Shown: piece by piece, positions 51,502 to 59,420 of the stretch
Position numbering within the stretch: position 1 is the stretch's first letter
How the letters are laid out: each line of letters opens with the position of its first letter
Source of the DNA: CAYOXM01 sp964407925
Lineage (GTDB): Bacteria > Patescibacteriota > Patescibacteriia > SG8-24
Length of the DNA stretch: 64,000 bases
NCBI GenBank assembly: GCA_964407925.1
Contig: CAYOXM010000005.1
Location: forward strand, 1-64,000
Direction of reading: 5' to 3'
Program-made: the position numbers and the translations under genes
The notes under the pieces: generated by a model
The model's input: only the letters and a program-made list of their open reading frames with translations
Told to the model about the DNA's origin: nothing
Database searches by the model: none

Positions 51502-51666
51502 ATGAACGCGGTCATTCGGCGGGTCGACGGTCGCACCTTTAAGGCGGCAGTATCGCTCGCCATCGTCGTCGGCATCGTCGCCGGCGTTTTTTCGTCGACG
51601 CGATGGGCTTCCGCCGCTTCGCTCGTCCAGACGGCGACGGGCCACGACGCTGCGGCGAAACGGTGA
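51502..51666 (+). CDS. Small exported/membrane peptide, 54 aa
   Basis: Basic N-terminus (MNAVIRRVDGRTFK), one hydrophobic segment (AAVSLAIVVGIVAGVF), then Ser/Ala-rich residues with an ASA cleavage-like site. Own promoter and terminator. There is little further similarity to judge by. Probably a small secreted or membrane-anchored peptide. Confidence 0.6.
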   Translation: MNAVIRRVDGRTFKAAVSLAIVVGIVAGVFSSTRWASAASLVQTATGHDAAAKR

Positions 51667-51678
51667 CCGAGGTCACGC

Positions 51679-51706
51679 GAAAAGGCCCGTCACGCGGGCT
51701 TTTTTC
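51679..51706 (+). terminator. Terminator after the 54-aa gene
   Basis: AAGGCCCGTC-A-CGCGGGCTT type hairpin followed by TTTTC; short loop. Confidence 0.7.
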
Positions 51707-51717
51707 GTAAAAAGAAA

Positions 51718-51741
51718 AGGACGCCCCAGGCGGGCGTCCTA
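51718..51741 (-). terminator. Terminator overlapping the GDPD stop codon
   Basis: Reverse strand GGACGCCC-GCCT-GGGGCGTCC followed by TTTTC; the TAG stop (51741-51739) touches the hairpin base. Confidence 0.8.
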
Positions 51742-52413
51742 AACGATGTCGAGCCGATCCGTGGCGACGGCCGGGATTCCCAGACCGTGCAGCCGTTCGG
51801 CGGTTGTCCTGTCGTTGACGGTCCATGCGTGTATCGCGAGGCCCTTCTCGAGGCACTCCTTGGCGAATCGGGCCGAAATGATGGCGTGCCTGACCGAAAG
51901 CGCCCATGCTCCCGACTGCAAGGCGATGCCGACGGCCGCGCCGCGCTGATGCCGCGAGTACACGCCGCCGACTTCCGTGCGGAGCGTCGGACATTCGCCT
52001 TTGAAACCCTCGAGCGCCTTTCGTCCGTAGGCGATGACGACCGACTGCCGGACGACGCCGGCCCTGCGGAGTTCGCGGACGACGACGTCCTCGATGCCGA
52101 CGTCCTTCACGTCGACCTTGAGTTCCGTCCGCCCCTTGAGCAGTTCCACGGCCTCCGCGAACGTGGGGACCGGTTCGCCGTTCGCAAGCCGGAAACCGCG
52201 GAGCTCCGCGAGCGTCTTGCGGACGACTTTGCCGCGGCCGTTCGTCGTGCGGTCGATTTTTTCGTCGTGCATGACGACGGCGACGCCGTCCTTGCTGACG
52301 CGGACGTCCATCTCCACCATGTCCGGGGAGTAGGCGAGCGCCGCCTGAAGGCCGGCGAGGGAGTTTTCCGGAGCGACATGCGGCGCGCCGCGGTGGCCGA
52401 TCCTAAGGTACAT
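51739..52413 (-). CDS. Glycerophosphodiester phosphodiesterase, 224 aa
   Basis: Hydrolyses glycerophosphodiesters to glycerol-3-phosphate and an alcohol. IGHRGAPHVAPENSLAG (residues 5-21) gives the catalytic His, Arg and Glu, with EMDVRVSKDGVAVVMHDEKIDRTT-type metal residues next and a second catalytic His in VVMHDE. HAWTVND near the C-terminus is the closing GDPD motif. AAAGGAGG four bases upstream fixes the start. No signal peptide, so cytoplasmic. Confidence 0.93.
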   Translation of the reverse strand: MYLRIGHRGAPHVAPENSLAGLQAALAYSPDMVEMDVRVSKDGVAVVMHDEKIDRTTNGRGKVVRKTLAELRGFRLANGEPVPTFAEAVELLKGRTELKVDVKDVGIEDVVVRELRRAGVVRQSVVIAYGRKALEGFKGECPTLRTEVGGVYSRHQRGAAVGIALQSGAWALSVRHAIISARFAKECLEKGLAIHAWTVNDRTTAERLHGLGIPAVATDRLDIV

Positions 52414-52557
52414 TGATCCTCCTTTGTCGGTGAGCCGAGCGTAGCAGTCCGTCGGCGGACAGGGAAGTCCCGTTCGGCGGTTGACACTCGGGCCCCGCCG
52501 TAGTGCCATCAAGGCAGTCCGTCCGCCGCGCAGGCATACGGCAAGGAGTCCTTTTGC

Positions 52558-53241
52558 ATGACCGACCGCAGGAGCCACGTAAGGGGAGCGTCCGCATCCG
52601 ACGTGGCGAGGCTGATCGCCGACCTGTTATTTTTCACGCAGGTCGTCGCGGCCGTCGTTTCGGGGGTCGCCCAGTTCGTCCGGCTCATCGGTACGACGCA
52701 GGGCGTCGGCGTGAGCTGGTACGTGTTTTGGGACGCGTTCCTCCTCGTAAGCCTCGGCCTCGCCGTCCGCGCGCACCGCATGCAGCCGAGCCGCGTGACA
52801 TGGCAGACCGTCGCCACGTATGCGGTCTGGCTCGTGATGGTCACGGCGCAAATCGGCGCGATGGCGTGGGGCAGGAGCGGCCTTTGGGACGCGCGCGACA
52901 CGACGACAGCGCTGTTCGCCGTCGCCGGCATCGCCGCCGTCCTCGGGTGGTGCGTGGCAAAGGGCGTCGGCGTGCTCGATCCGTACGCCCGTGGCGGGTA
53001 CGCGCTCTGCTTCCGCGTCGTGCCGCAACTGATGCTCGCGTGGCGTCTCGCCGTCGAGGGAAGCGGGGGATTCCCCGGCCTCTCCCTCGTGATGGGCCAT
53101 CTCGCCATCCTCACGCGCATCGGCCAGGTCGCGTTTTCGATCCGCGAGGCGGGTTGGGACCGCAATCGGACCGCGTCGGCCATCGCCGAAATCGGCAACG
53201 AGGCCAGCTGGTGCGCCATCACCGTCGCTTGGTTCCTGTAG
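52558..53241 (+). CDS. Hypothetical multi-span membrane protein, 227 aa
   Basis: Five to six hydrophobic helices, Trp/Tyr-rich (VGVSWYVFWDAFLLVSLGLA), no recognised family. AAGGAG is at useful distance before the ATG. A TTGACA element lies at 52481-52486 with a poor -10. Convergent with the M29-like peptidase gene; terminator at 53247. Confidence 0.7.
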   Translation: MTDRRSHVRGASASDVARLIADLLFFTQVVAAVVSGVAQFVRLIGTTQGVGVSWYVFWDAFLLVSLGLAVRAHRMQPSRVTWQTVATYAVWLVMVTAQIGAMAWGRSGLWDARDTTTALFAVAGIAAVLGWCVAKGVGVLDPYARGGYALCFRVVPQLMLAWRLAVEGSGGFPGLSLVMGHLAILTRIGQVAFSIREAGWDRNRTASAIAEIGNEASWCAITVAWFL

Positions 53242-53246
53242 CGGAA

Positions 53247-53273
53247 AGCCGCCCTTCACGGGCGGCCTTTTTA
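53247..53273. terminator. Bidirectional terminator
   Basis: AAAGCCGCCC-TTCAC-GGGCGGCTTTT between convergent genes. Confidence 0.85.
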
Positions 53274-54290
53274 TGCTTTCGCCAGGAATTCGCCGTCCGC
53301 GTACGCCGTCTCGCCGTCCATTTCTATGCGGTCCGCGGCGACGAAGACGTCGATATGGTAGTGCGTCTTCTTCGGATTGAAACCCGGTTTCTTGTAGACG
53401 CCGTGCTTTTCGCCGAGCGAGAGGTGCAGGCCCTTCTGCCGCTCGAACGCGGTGATGTCCGAGAGCGTGCGGTGCGGACCCATCGCGGGATTCAGCCCGA
53501 GGCCGAATTCGCGTACGAGCACCTCCTCCTCGGTGCGTATCTGGTCGAGCACCGCTGCGAATTCCGGCGGCGCGTCCGGCGCGGTCAGGAGGCCGCCCTC
53601 GACGCGCACCTTGAACGGTTCGTGCATCTGCACGAGATGATCGATGCCGGCGAAGGCGAAGATGAGCGCCTCGCCGTTCACGCCGGCGAGGTCCCTCGGT
53701 TCGCTGAACACCTCGCCGATGGGAAACGTGCCGCCGACGTTCTTCATTCCCGCATAGTCGCCGACGTTCAGTTTCGTGGGCTCCATCCCGCCCGTGTAGG
53801 TGAGCGCGGTCCCGGCGCAGCGCACGACGATCGTCGACGCGCGGTCGATGCGTTCCTTGAGCGCGTGTCCCAGTCCGCGGTAGTACGCGGGATCGTAGGC
53901 CAGCGCGTCGACGTACGTCGCCATCTGCGCCTCGTCGCCGGAACGTTCCAGATGCACGTGTTCGATGACGGCGATGGACCTCTGGAACAGTTCGATGCGG
54001 AATCGGAATGCCGCGAGCTGGAAGTTCGACGACTGGACAAGCACGACGAGGTCGCCGGGAGCGAGCCGCCCTATTTCCTCGAGGACCGCTTCCGGCGTCG
54101 CGGCGTCGAAATCGACGAACGCGGCTTCGGGGACTGCGGCGCGGTACGCGCCGGCGATGAGCCGCGAAAGCGGCGTCCGTCCGTCGAACACGACGAGCGC
54201 CTTTCGGGGCACGGCATGTTTTATGGCGAGTCGGACGATGTCGCCGACGTTTTTGGCCGCTTTTAAGCTCAGGGCATCCATGCGGGCCAT
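53271..54290 (-). CDS. M29-like aminopeptidase-family protein, 339 aa
   Basis: Probable metallo-aminopeptidase. The pattern follows the M29 (AmpS/aminopeptidase T) family: FPIGEVFSEP (Glu ligand), REFGLGLNP (second Glu), then LHLSLGEKHGVY and THYHIDVFV (His and Asp ligands). The N-terminal domain (about 1-110) is more diverged. Start is either of two nearby ATGs (54290 or three codons in). Divergent from mqo. Assignment rests on motif order, not a search. Confidence 0.72.
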   Translation of the reverse strand: MARMDALSLKAAKNVGDIVRLAIKHAVPRKALVVFDGRTPLSRLIAGAYRAAVPEAAFVDFDAATPEAVLEEIGRLAPGDLVVLVQSSNFQLAAFRFRIELFQRSIAVIEHVHLERSGDEAQMATYVDALAYDPAYYRGLGHALKERIDRASTIVVRCAGTALTYTGGMEPTKLNVGDYAGMKNVGGTFPIGEVFSEPRDLAGVNGEALIFAFAGIDHLVQMHEPFKVRVEGGLLTAPDAPPEFAAVLDQIRTEEEVLVREFGLGLNPAMGPHRTLSDITAFERQKGLHLSLGEKHGVYKKPGFNPKKTHYHIDVFVAADRIEMDGETAYADGEFLAKA

Positions 54291-54323
54291 CGTAGCAGGA
54301 CGGCACGGAGGAGGCGAGCGTGC

Positions 54324-54351
54324 TTGACTTTTCGCTCATCCGTGCTAAAAA
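54324..54351 (+). promoter_or_regulatory. Promoter for mqo
   Basis: TTGACT (54324-54329), 16-base spacer, TAAAAA (54346-54351). Confidence 0.55.
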
Positions 54352-54442
54352 AGACGGTTCGACGCGGCGAGCACGCCGGCGGTCGGGCGCATGCACCTTC
54401 ACAGCCCCAGCCTCCGCGTTCGACGCGGAGAAAGGCGTAAAA

Positions 54443-55792
54443 ATGAGCCAATCCTACGACGTCGCCGTCATCGGCGGAGGCGTGACCGGCACGGCCGCGC
54501 TTTACACGCTCGCACGTCACACCAACGTCCGGCGCGTCCTGATGGTGGAACGACGGCACGCGGTGGCACAGGTCAACTCCAACGTGGTCAACAACAGCCA
54601 GACCCTGCACTCGGGCGAGATCGAGACTAACTACGATCTCGGTGCGGCGCTCAAGGTGCGGTCCGGCGCGGACCTCGTCGCGGGGTTCATCGAGCGGCAT
54701 GCGCCGCACATCTGCCTGCGCATCCACAAGATGGTGCTCGGCGTCGGCGCGGCGGAAGTCGCGTCGCTCGAGGAACGTCATCGCGCGTTCCTGCCGAAGT
54801 TCCCGGACATCCGGCTTCTCGGGAGGGACGAACTGACCGACGTCGAACCGCAGGTCGTCATCGGACGACGGCCGGACGTCCCGCTCGTCGCCTTGCACAC
54901 CGATCACGGCTACGCGGTCGACTACCGCAAGCTGTCCGAAGCCTTCGTGCGCGTGGCGAACGACGGCAATGCGGAGATCGACTCGGTGTTCCACCTCTCG
55001 GCCGACGCCATCCAACGCCGCGACGGCGGATTCGTCATCAAGATGGGATCCGACGAGGCATTCGCACGCGCGGTCATCGTGGCTGCCGGCTCGCCCAGTC
55101 TCGTCTTCGCCCAATCGCTCGGCTACGGGCTCGAGTACGCCATGCTGCCGGTCGCCGGGAGCTTCTACCGCACCCGCAACCTCCTCCGCGGCAAGGTGTA
55201 CACGGTCCAGAACCCGAAGATCCCGTTCGCGGCCGTCCATGGCGATCCCGCCGTTTATGATCGCAAGGAAACGCGGTTCGGACCGACCGCGCGGCCGATG
55301 CCGTTCCTCGAACGTCACCACTACGCGACGTTCTGGGAGTTCATGCGTACCGGCACGGCGACGCCGCGCGGCCTCTGGGCGGCGCTTCGCGTCGCGGGCG
55401 ACTGGGACATCGCGCGATTCCTCCTGAAGAACGCCGCCTATGACCTGCCGTTCGTCGGCAAGCGGGTGTTCCTCGGGGACGCGCAAAAGATCGTGCCGAG
55501 CCTCGAGGCCAACGACCTGAAGCTCGACCGCGGCGCCGGCGGCATCCGCGGCCAGCTTGTCGACAAGCGCCTCGGCAAGATCGCCCGCGGCAAGGACAAG
55601 CTCGTCGGCGACGGCATCATCTTCATCATGGCGCCGTCCCCGGGCGCGTCGTACTGCCTCGGCAACGCGGTCGAGGATGCGCGCACGCTCGCGGGCTTCC
55701 TCGGCGACGGCTACCGCTTCGATGAGGCGGGGCTGCGTGCCGAGTTGTCCGCGCGGCCTCCGGCCGGCAGGGGAGCGCCGGCGCAGGCGTGA
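54443..55792 (+). CDS. mqo: Malate:quinone oxidoreductase, epsilonproteobacterial type, 449 aa
   Basis: FAD enzyme that oxidises malate to oxaloacetate at the membrane, passing electrons to quinone. The N-terminal dinucleotide fold is YDVAVIGGGVTGTAALYTLA. NSNVVNNSQTLHSGEIETNY, LPVAGSFYRTRNLLRGKVYT, VQNPKIPFAAVHGDP and GDAQKIVPSLEANDL match, in order, the Mqo of Helicobacter/Campylobacter type as I recall it. IIFIMAPSPGASYCLGNAV closes the FAD site. No other TCA or respiratory gene is in the window. GGAGAAAGG precedes the start. Confidence 0.86.
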   Translation: MSQSYDVAVIGGGVTGTAALYTLARHTNVRRVLMVERRHAVAQVNSNVVNNSQTLHSGEIETNYDLGAALKVRSGADLVAGFIERHAPHICLRIHKMVLGVGAAEVASLEERHRAFLPKFPDIRLLGRDELTDVEPQVVIGRRPDVPLVALHTDHGYAVDYRKLSEAFVRVANDGNAEIDSVFHLSADAIQRRDGGFVIKMGSDEAFARAVIVAAGSPSLVFAQSLGYGLEYAMLPVAGSFYRTRNLLRGKVYTVQNPKIPFAAVHGDPAVYDRKETRFGPTARPMPFLERHHYATFWEFMRTGTATPRGLWAALRVAGDWDIARFLLKNAAYDLPFVGKRVFLGDAQKIVPSLEANDLKLDRGAGGIRGQLVDKRLGKIARGKDKLVGDGIIFIMAPSPGASYCLGNAVEDARTLAGFLGDGYRFDEAGLRAELSARPPAGRGAPAQA

Positions 55793-56062
55793 GTTCGTCG
55801 AGAGTCCCGTCAGGGGCTCTCTTTTTTATGAATAAAGCCGCGCGGGCATGCGGCTTTTCGCGAAGATTCTTTTAGGAGACGACATCCTCCGGCTCTGTCT
55901 TCTTCTTCGTCTGCGCGTTCTCGAGCCGGTCGAAGCGAAATCACCATGCGCCGCACGCACCTATCCTTCCCCGCCCTCCCGAAGAGACGCGTTGGGACCG
56001 CGTTCGCTCGTTGTACGGTCCAACATAAACGAAAAAGCCGCCCCTCTCGGGCGGCCTTTTTT
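55793..56062. other. Intergenic region between mqo and the MFS gene
   Basis: It holds the mqo terminator (GAGAGTCCC-GTCA-GGGGCTCTC followed by TTTTTT, near 55800-55830), a GCCGCGCGGGCATGCGGC hairpin, and the MFS terminator at 56033-56062. A protein-like frame of 21 codons on the reverse strand (stop near 55874) has no start codon. Confidence 0.5.
56033..56062 (-). terminator. Terminator after the MFS gene
   Basis: Reverse strand AAAAGGCCGCCC-GAGA-GGGGCGGCTTTTT hairpin. Confidence 0.85.
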
Positions 56063-57289
56063 TCACGCGTTGGCCGCGACGGGCGGCCGGTAGGAAGTAA
56101 CGAACAGCAGCCAGCCCGCCATGACGAGCATCGAGCCGAACAGGACCGAGGCCGAGGTGCCGAAAGCCGCCGCCATGACCCCTGCGCCGAGCGGCGGCAC
56201 GACGTTCGCGAGCGCCAGCACGCTCTGCGACACGCCCATGATTTCGCCCTGCCGTTCGGGGCCTGCCGAGCGGCTGACGAGTCCCTGCAAGTTCGCGAAG
56301 GTCACCGCGTTCGAGGCGGCCATGAACGGCACGATGCAGGCCATGATGCGCCAGTCGTTCGGGAAGAGGTGCAGGAAAACGGTGATGGCGGTACCGAGCA
56401 TGCTCCAGCGGAGCAGCCGTTCGACCTTGAACTTGCCGGCGAGACGTCGCACCAGGATGACCTGGCCGAGCACGATCCAAAGGCCGACGAAGGCGAAGTA
56501 GTTGCCGAGTTGCGCCTCGGTGAAGCCGAACTTCTCCGTCAGGATGATGCCGAAGAACGACACGAAAAAGCCGAAGCCGGTCGAGAACAGGAATTGCACC
56601 GCGAACAACGTCCGAAGGTCCCGCATCGTCCATGCTTTGGTGACGTTGGTGAGCGACGTGAGCCAGCGGAAGACGCGGTGCGTGGCGTCGGTCTTGAAAG
56701 TCTCGGGGAAATACATGAGCACCGAGACGAGATTGAGCGTCGCGAGCCCCGCGGCGAACCAGAAGGGGACGGTCACCCCCGCCGCCGCGAGCCTGCCGCC
56801 GATGAACGGGCCGAGGATGAAGCCGAGGCCGAAGGCGGCGCCGGTGAGGCCGAACGACTTGGCGCGATCCTCGGGTTTGGTGACGTCGGCGACGGAGGCG
56901 TTGGCGACCGCGATATTGCCGCCGGTGATGCCATCGACGATGCGCGCGAAGAACAGGAGCGGGAGGTTCTTCGTGAACAGCGCCATGGCGAAAATCGCGT
57001 AGCTCACGGCCGTGCCGGCCAGGCAGACGGCCAGTACGCGGCGGCGGCCGTAGCGGTCGGAGAGCTCGCCGAGGATGGGCGCGGAGAAGAACATCATCAG
57101 CGGATAGCTGGCCGAAAGCAGGCCGACGAGCAGGTAGGCGGTCGGGAGCGACGTGCCAGGCGTCAGCATGTAGGACGGCGAGTCGGCGTTCACGAACAAC
57201 TGCGGGAACACGGGGATCATGATGCCGATCCCGATCATGTCCACGAAGATGGTCAGGAGGATGATGGCGAGCGGGGAGGGTTTGCGCAT
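56063..57289 (-). CDS. MFS transporter (DHA1/TetA-like), 408 aa
   Basis: Twelve membrane spans. The DHA1 signature motif A appears as GELSDRYGRRRVL (about 74-86) and the second-half copy is degenerate. The N-terminus IILLTIFVDMIGIGIMIPVFPQL resembles TetA/multidrug exporters. ARIVDGITGGNIAVANASVADVT is the conserved TM4-5 region. Substrate unknown; drug or metabolite/proton antiport is the likely mode. Confidence 0.9.
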   Translation of the reverse strand: MRKPSPLAIILLTIFVDMIGIGIMIPVFPQLFVNADSPSYMLTPGTSLPTAYLLVGLLSASYPLMMFFSAPILGELSDRYGRRRVLAVCLAGTAVSYAIFAMALFTKNLPLLFFARIVDGITGGNIAVANASVADVTKPEDRAKSFGLTGAAFGLGFILGPFIGGRLAAAGVTVPFWFAAGLATLNLVSVLMYFPETFKTDATHRVFRWLTSLTNVTKAWTMRDLRTLFAVQFLFSTGFGFFVSFFGIILTEKFGFTEAQLGNYFAFVGLWIVLGQVILVRRLAGKFKVERLLRWSMLGTAITVFLHLFPNDWRIMACIVPFMAASNAVTFANLQGLVSRSAGPERQGEIMGVSQSVLALANVVPPLGAGVMAAAFGTSASVLFGSMLVMAGWLLFVTSYRPPVAANA

Positions 57290-57366
57290 AATTGGGAGAT
57301 GATAGGGGAAGTGTATCAGAGAATCAAGGGCGGCGGGGTCGCGAGTGAATGCGGTCCCGCAGTCGT

Positions 57367-57372
57367 GATAGA
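57367..57372 (+). promoter_or_regulatory. -10 element of the alkyltransferase-like gene
   Basis: TAGAAT (in GTGATAGAATGCC) ends nine bases before the chosen start codon, which would give a leaderless or nearly leaderless message. Confidence 0.45.
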
Positions 57373-57381
57373 ATGCCGTCG

Positions 57382-57705
57382 ATGACCCGCAAAAAGCCCA
57401 ACATCTTCAGCGAGCGTGTCGTGATGCTCGCCCTTTCGATCCCGAAGGGGAAAGTGACCACCTACGGCCGCCTTGCGCGCGCCGCGGGTGGGGGAGCGAT
57501 GGCGTCCCAGAGCATCTCGTCGATTTTGTGCAGGGCCGAGGCGCGCGGCACGCGCGGCATTCCTTGGCATCGAATCGTCTACGCCGACGGGCGGGTTTGG
57601 CTTGATTCGTCGTGCCACAAGGAGCGGTTGGCCCTCTATAAGAAGGAGGGGATTCGGATCGACGACAAGGGAAAAATCGTAAACTTCGAGGACATCGTCC
57701 TTTGA
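57382..57705 (+). CDS. Alkyltransferase-like (ATL) DNA-binding protein, 107 aa
   Basis: Binds O6-alkylguanine and hands it to nucleotide excision repair. It has the MGMT DNA-binding fold (GKVTTYGRLARAAG, SQSISSILCRA) but the methyl-acceptor PCHR is replaced by PWHR (Trp62), the defining ATL substitution. Length fits stand-alone ATLs. An ATG three codons earlier (57373) is also possible. Confidence 0.9.
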   Translation: MTRKKPNIFSERVVMLALSIPKGKVTTYGRLARAAGGGAMASQSISSILCRAEARGTRGIPWHRIVYADGRVWLDSSCHKERLALYKKEGIRIDDKGKIVNFEDIVL

Positions 57706-57761
57706 TGCGTCAGTCCCGATTTGGTACACTACAGTCTGTAATTACTCACCCCTCCCATCGT

Positions 57762-58061
57762 ATGTGGAACAGCGATGACCCGAAGTCAAAGTGGCTGCAC
57801 CTCGTCGTGAAGCTCGTCGCGGCGATCATCATCTTCAAGCTCGGCGTCATGGTCGGCGAGTTCAAGGTCATCAAGGCGATGGTCCTCGGCGGCTCGTCAC
57901 ATCCGAAGATGCTGTTCAGGGGCGACGACAAGGACGGCAACCGTTTCTTCGAAAAGCGCGTCGCGCCCATGATGGACGGCAACAGGATGATGTTCTGGAA
58001 GGCGGACAAGGAAGCGGCGGTCCCAGGTCCCGGCACGCTGGTTCCCCCGCCCGCGCAATAG
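57762..58061 (+). CDS. Small membrane protein, 99 aa
   Basis: One membrane span (about 12-34: WLHLVVKLVAAIIIFKLGVMVG) followed by a basic/Asp-rich soluble tail with GGSSHPKMLFRGDDKDGNRF. Function unknown. A TACACT -10-like element lies about 35 bases upstream. Confidence 0.7.
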   Translation: MWNSDDPKSKWLHLVVKLVAAIIIFKLGVMVGEFKVIKAMVLGGSSHPKMLFRGDDKDGNRFFEKRVAPMMDGNRMMFWKADKEAAVPGPGTLVPPPAQ

Positions 58062-58071
58062 GTTCGGAATG

Positions 58072-58105
58072 AAAAAGAGCCCCGCCAATGCGAGGCTCTT
58101 TTTTT
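58072..58105. terminator. Bidirectional terminator
   Basis: AAAAGAGCC-loop-GGCTCTTTTTTT between convergent genes. Confidence 0.8.
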
Positions 58106-59015
58106 ATGTCGTCTTGCCGTCGTACGCTTCTTTCAGTTTCGCGAGATCGAACTTTTTCATCGTCAGGAACGCGCGCGTCAGACGGTCGATCTGCTCGGGC
58201 GTGCCCCTGCTCATCATCTCGTCCATGGCCGTCGGGGCGATCTGCCACGACACGCCGAACTTGTCTTTGAGCCAGCCGCACTGCTCGGCTGCGGGCACCG
58301 CCGACAATTTCTCCCAGTAGTAATCCATCTCCTCCTGCGTTTCACAGCGCACCATGAGCGACACGGCCTCGTTGAACGTGAACTCGTGCTTGTTCGCGCT
58401 GTCCATCGCGGCGAACCACTGATTCGCGAGCATGAAGTCGGTGAACATCACGGTTCCTTCTTTCTCCGGTGCCATGCCGGCGGGCCAGCGGGAGAGGACG
58501 CCGCGTTTCGCGTCCTTGAAGACGGAAAGGTAGTAGTCTGACGCCTCTTCCGCCTTGCCGGCCCCGTCCTGCGTGAAGAGGAACGACGGGATGATTGGCG
58601 GACGCTCTTCGCCTTCGGGTTTCGTGAGAATCAGCTGCCAGGTCACGCCGTACTTGTCCTGAATCCAGCCGTAGCGCTCGCTGAACGGGTACTTGTCGAG
58701 GGGCATCAGCGCTTTCCCTCCCTCGGAGAGCTTCGCCCAGATTTCGTCGATGCGCGTCTTCGCCTCCGGATCGCGCGAGGGGTCGAAGTTCACCATGAAC
58801 GAAACGGACGGGTTGAGTTTGAAGTACGGCCCCGCGCTGATCGAAGCGAACCGGTAGCCCCAAAGCGTGAATGCCATGACGTCGCAATCGCCTGACGGCG
58901 TGTTGTGAAGGACGGTGGCGCTCGTGATTTCGGACTTCGGGAAGACCGAGACGTAAAACGTCGCGGCTTCCTTCGCCTCCTTGTCGAACCACAGGTGGGG
59001 GACGATTTTTTGCAT
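58104..59015 (-). CDS. PhnB-like VOC-fold protein, two domains, 303 aa
   Basis: Two tandem PhnB/3-demethylubiquinone methyltransferase-like glyoxalase-fold domains: QKIVPHLWFDKEAKEAATFY starts the first (about 1-130); FLFTQDGAGKAEEASDYYLS starts the second (about 140-280). Each ends with a YGVTWQL or FGVSWQI motif. Such proteins have no firm enzymatic role. It lies 17 bases after the DUF1801 gene, in the same operon. Confidence 0.87.
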   Translation of the reverse strand: MQKIVPHLWFDKEAKEAATFYVSVFPKSEITSATVLHNTPSGDCDVMAFTLWGYRFASISAGPYFKLNPSVSFMVNFDPSRDPEAKTRIDEIWAKLSEGGKALMPLDKYPFSERYGWIQDKYGVTWQLILTKPEGEERPPIIPSFLFTQDGAGKAEEASDYYLSVFKDAKRGVLSRWPAGMAPEKEGTVMFTDFMLANQWFAAMDSANKHEFTFNEAVSLMVRCETQEEMDYYWEKLSAVPAAEQCGWLKDKFGVSWQIAPTAMDEMMSRGTPEQIDRLTRAFLTMKKFDLAKLKEAYDGKTT

Positions 59016-59032
59016 GGCGGTGTCGGTTATCG

Positions 59033-59416
59033 TTATGAACGCTTTTTCTTGGCGGCGGCTTTTGATTTGCTGATTGCCTGCCTCAGCAGGTTCGCGAAAT
59101 ACCGTTCGTCGATGTCGACGGCCTTGTACACCTTGACGTGCCGCACGTACTGCCCCTTGCCCTGCAGCAGGCCCTTCGGATCCTTGAACGACGAACCGCG
59201 CATGAGGAGGAATTGGACGTGATCCTCGTCCGAGTACGTGCCCGCGACGGGGATTTTGTCTCCCTCGCTCATCCAGCAGCCGTTTCCCCATTTGACGGTC
59301 TCGCTGAGCCGGGGGAACGCGCGGCGTATGAACGTCCGCAGGGCGCGAATGAGCGCCTTGTTTTTCCGCGGCTGGTCGGCGAGATACGCGTCGAAGCTCG
59401 GGTAGCTCTTCATCAT
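59033..59416 (-). CDS. DUF1801 (YdhG/YjbR-like) protein, 127 aa
   Basis: Compact helix-strand fold with FPRLSETVKWGNGCWM (typical E.vKWGxP/xx motif), VQFLLMRGSSFKDP and ILEGKG-like LLQGKGQYVRHVKV. Function unknown; often beside PhnB-like genes, as here. Its Lys/Arg-rich tail is longer than usual. It starts four bases after the DUF4173 gene stop. Confidence 0.87.
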   Translation of the reverse strand: MMKSYPSFDAYLADQPRKNKALIRALRTFIRRAFPRLSETVKWGNGCWMSEGDKIPVAGTYSDEDHVQFLLMRGSSFKDPKGLLQGKGQYVRHVKVYKAVDIDERYFANLLRQAISKSKAAAKKKRS

Positions 59417-59420
59417 AGTA

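Noticed and set aside
55874..55940. Reverse-strand frame encoding a charged peptide ending in EPEDVVS
   Set aside because: About 21 codons, preceded by an in-frame stop and with no start codon; kept only as a possible gene remnant.
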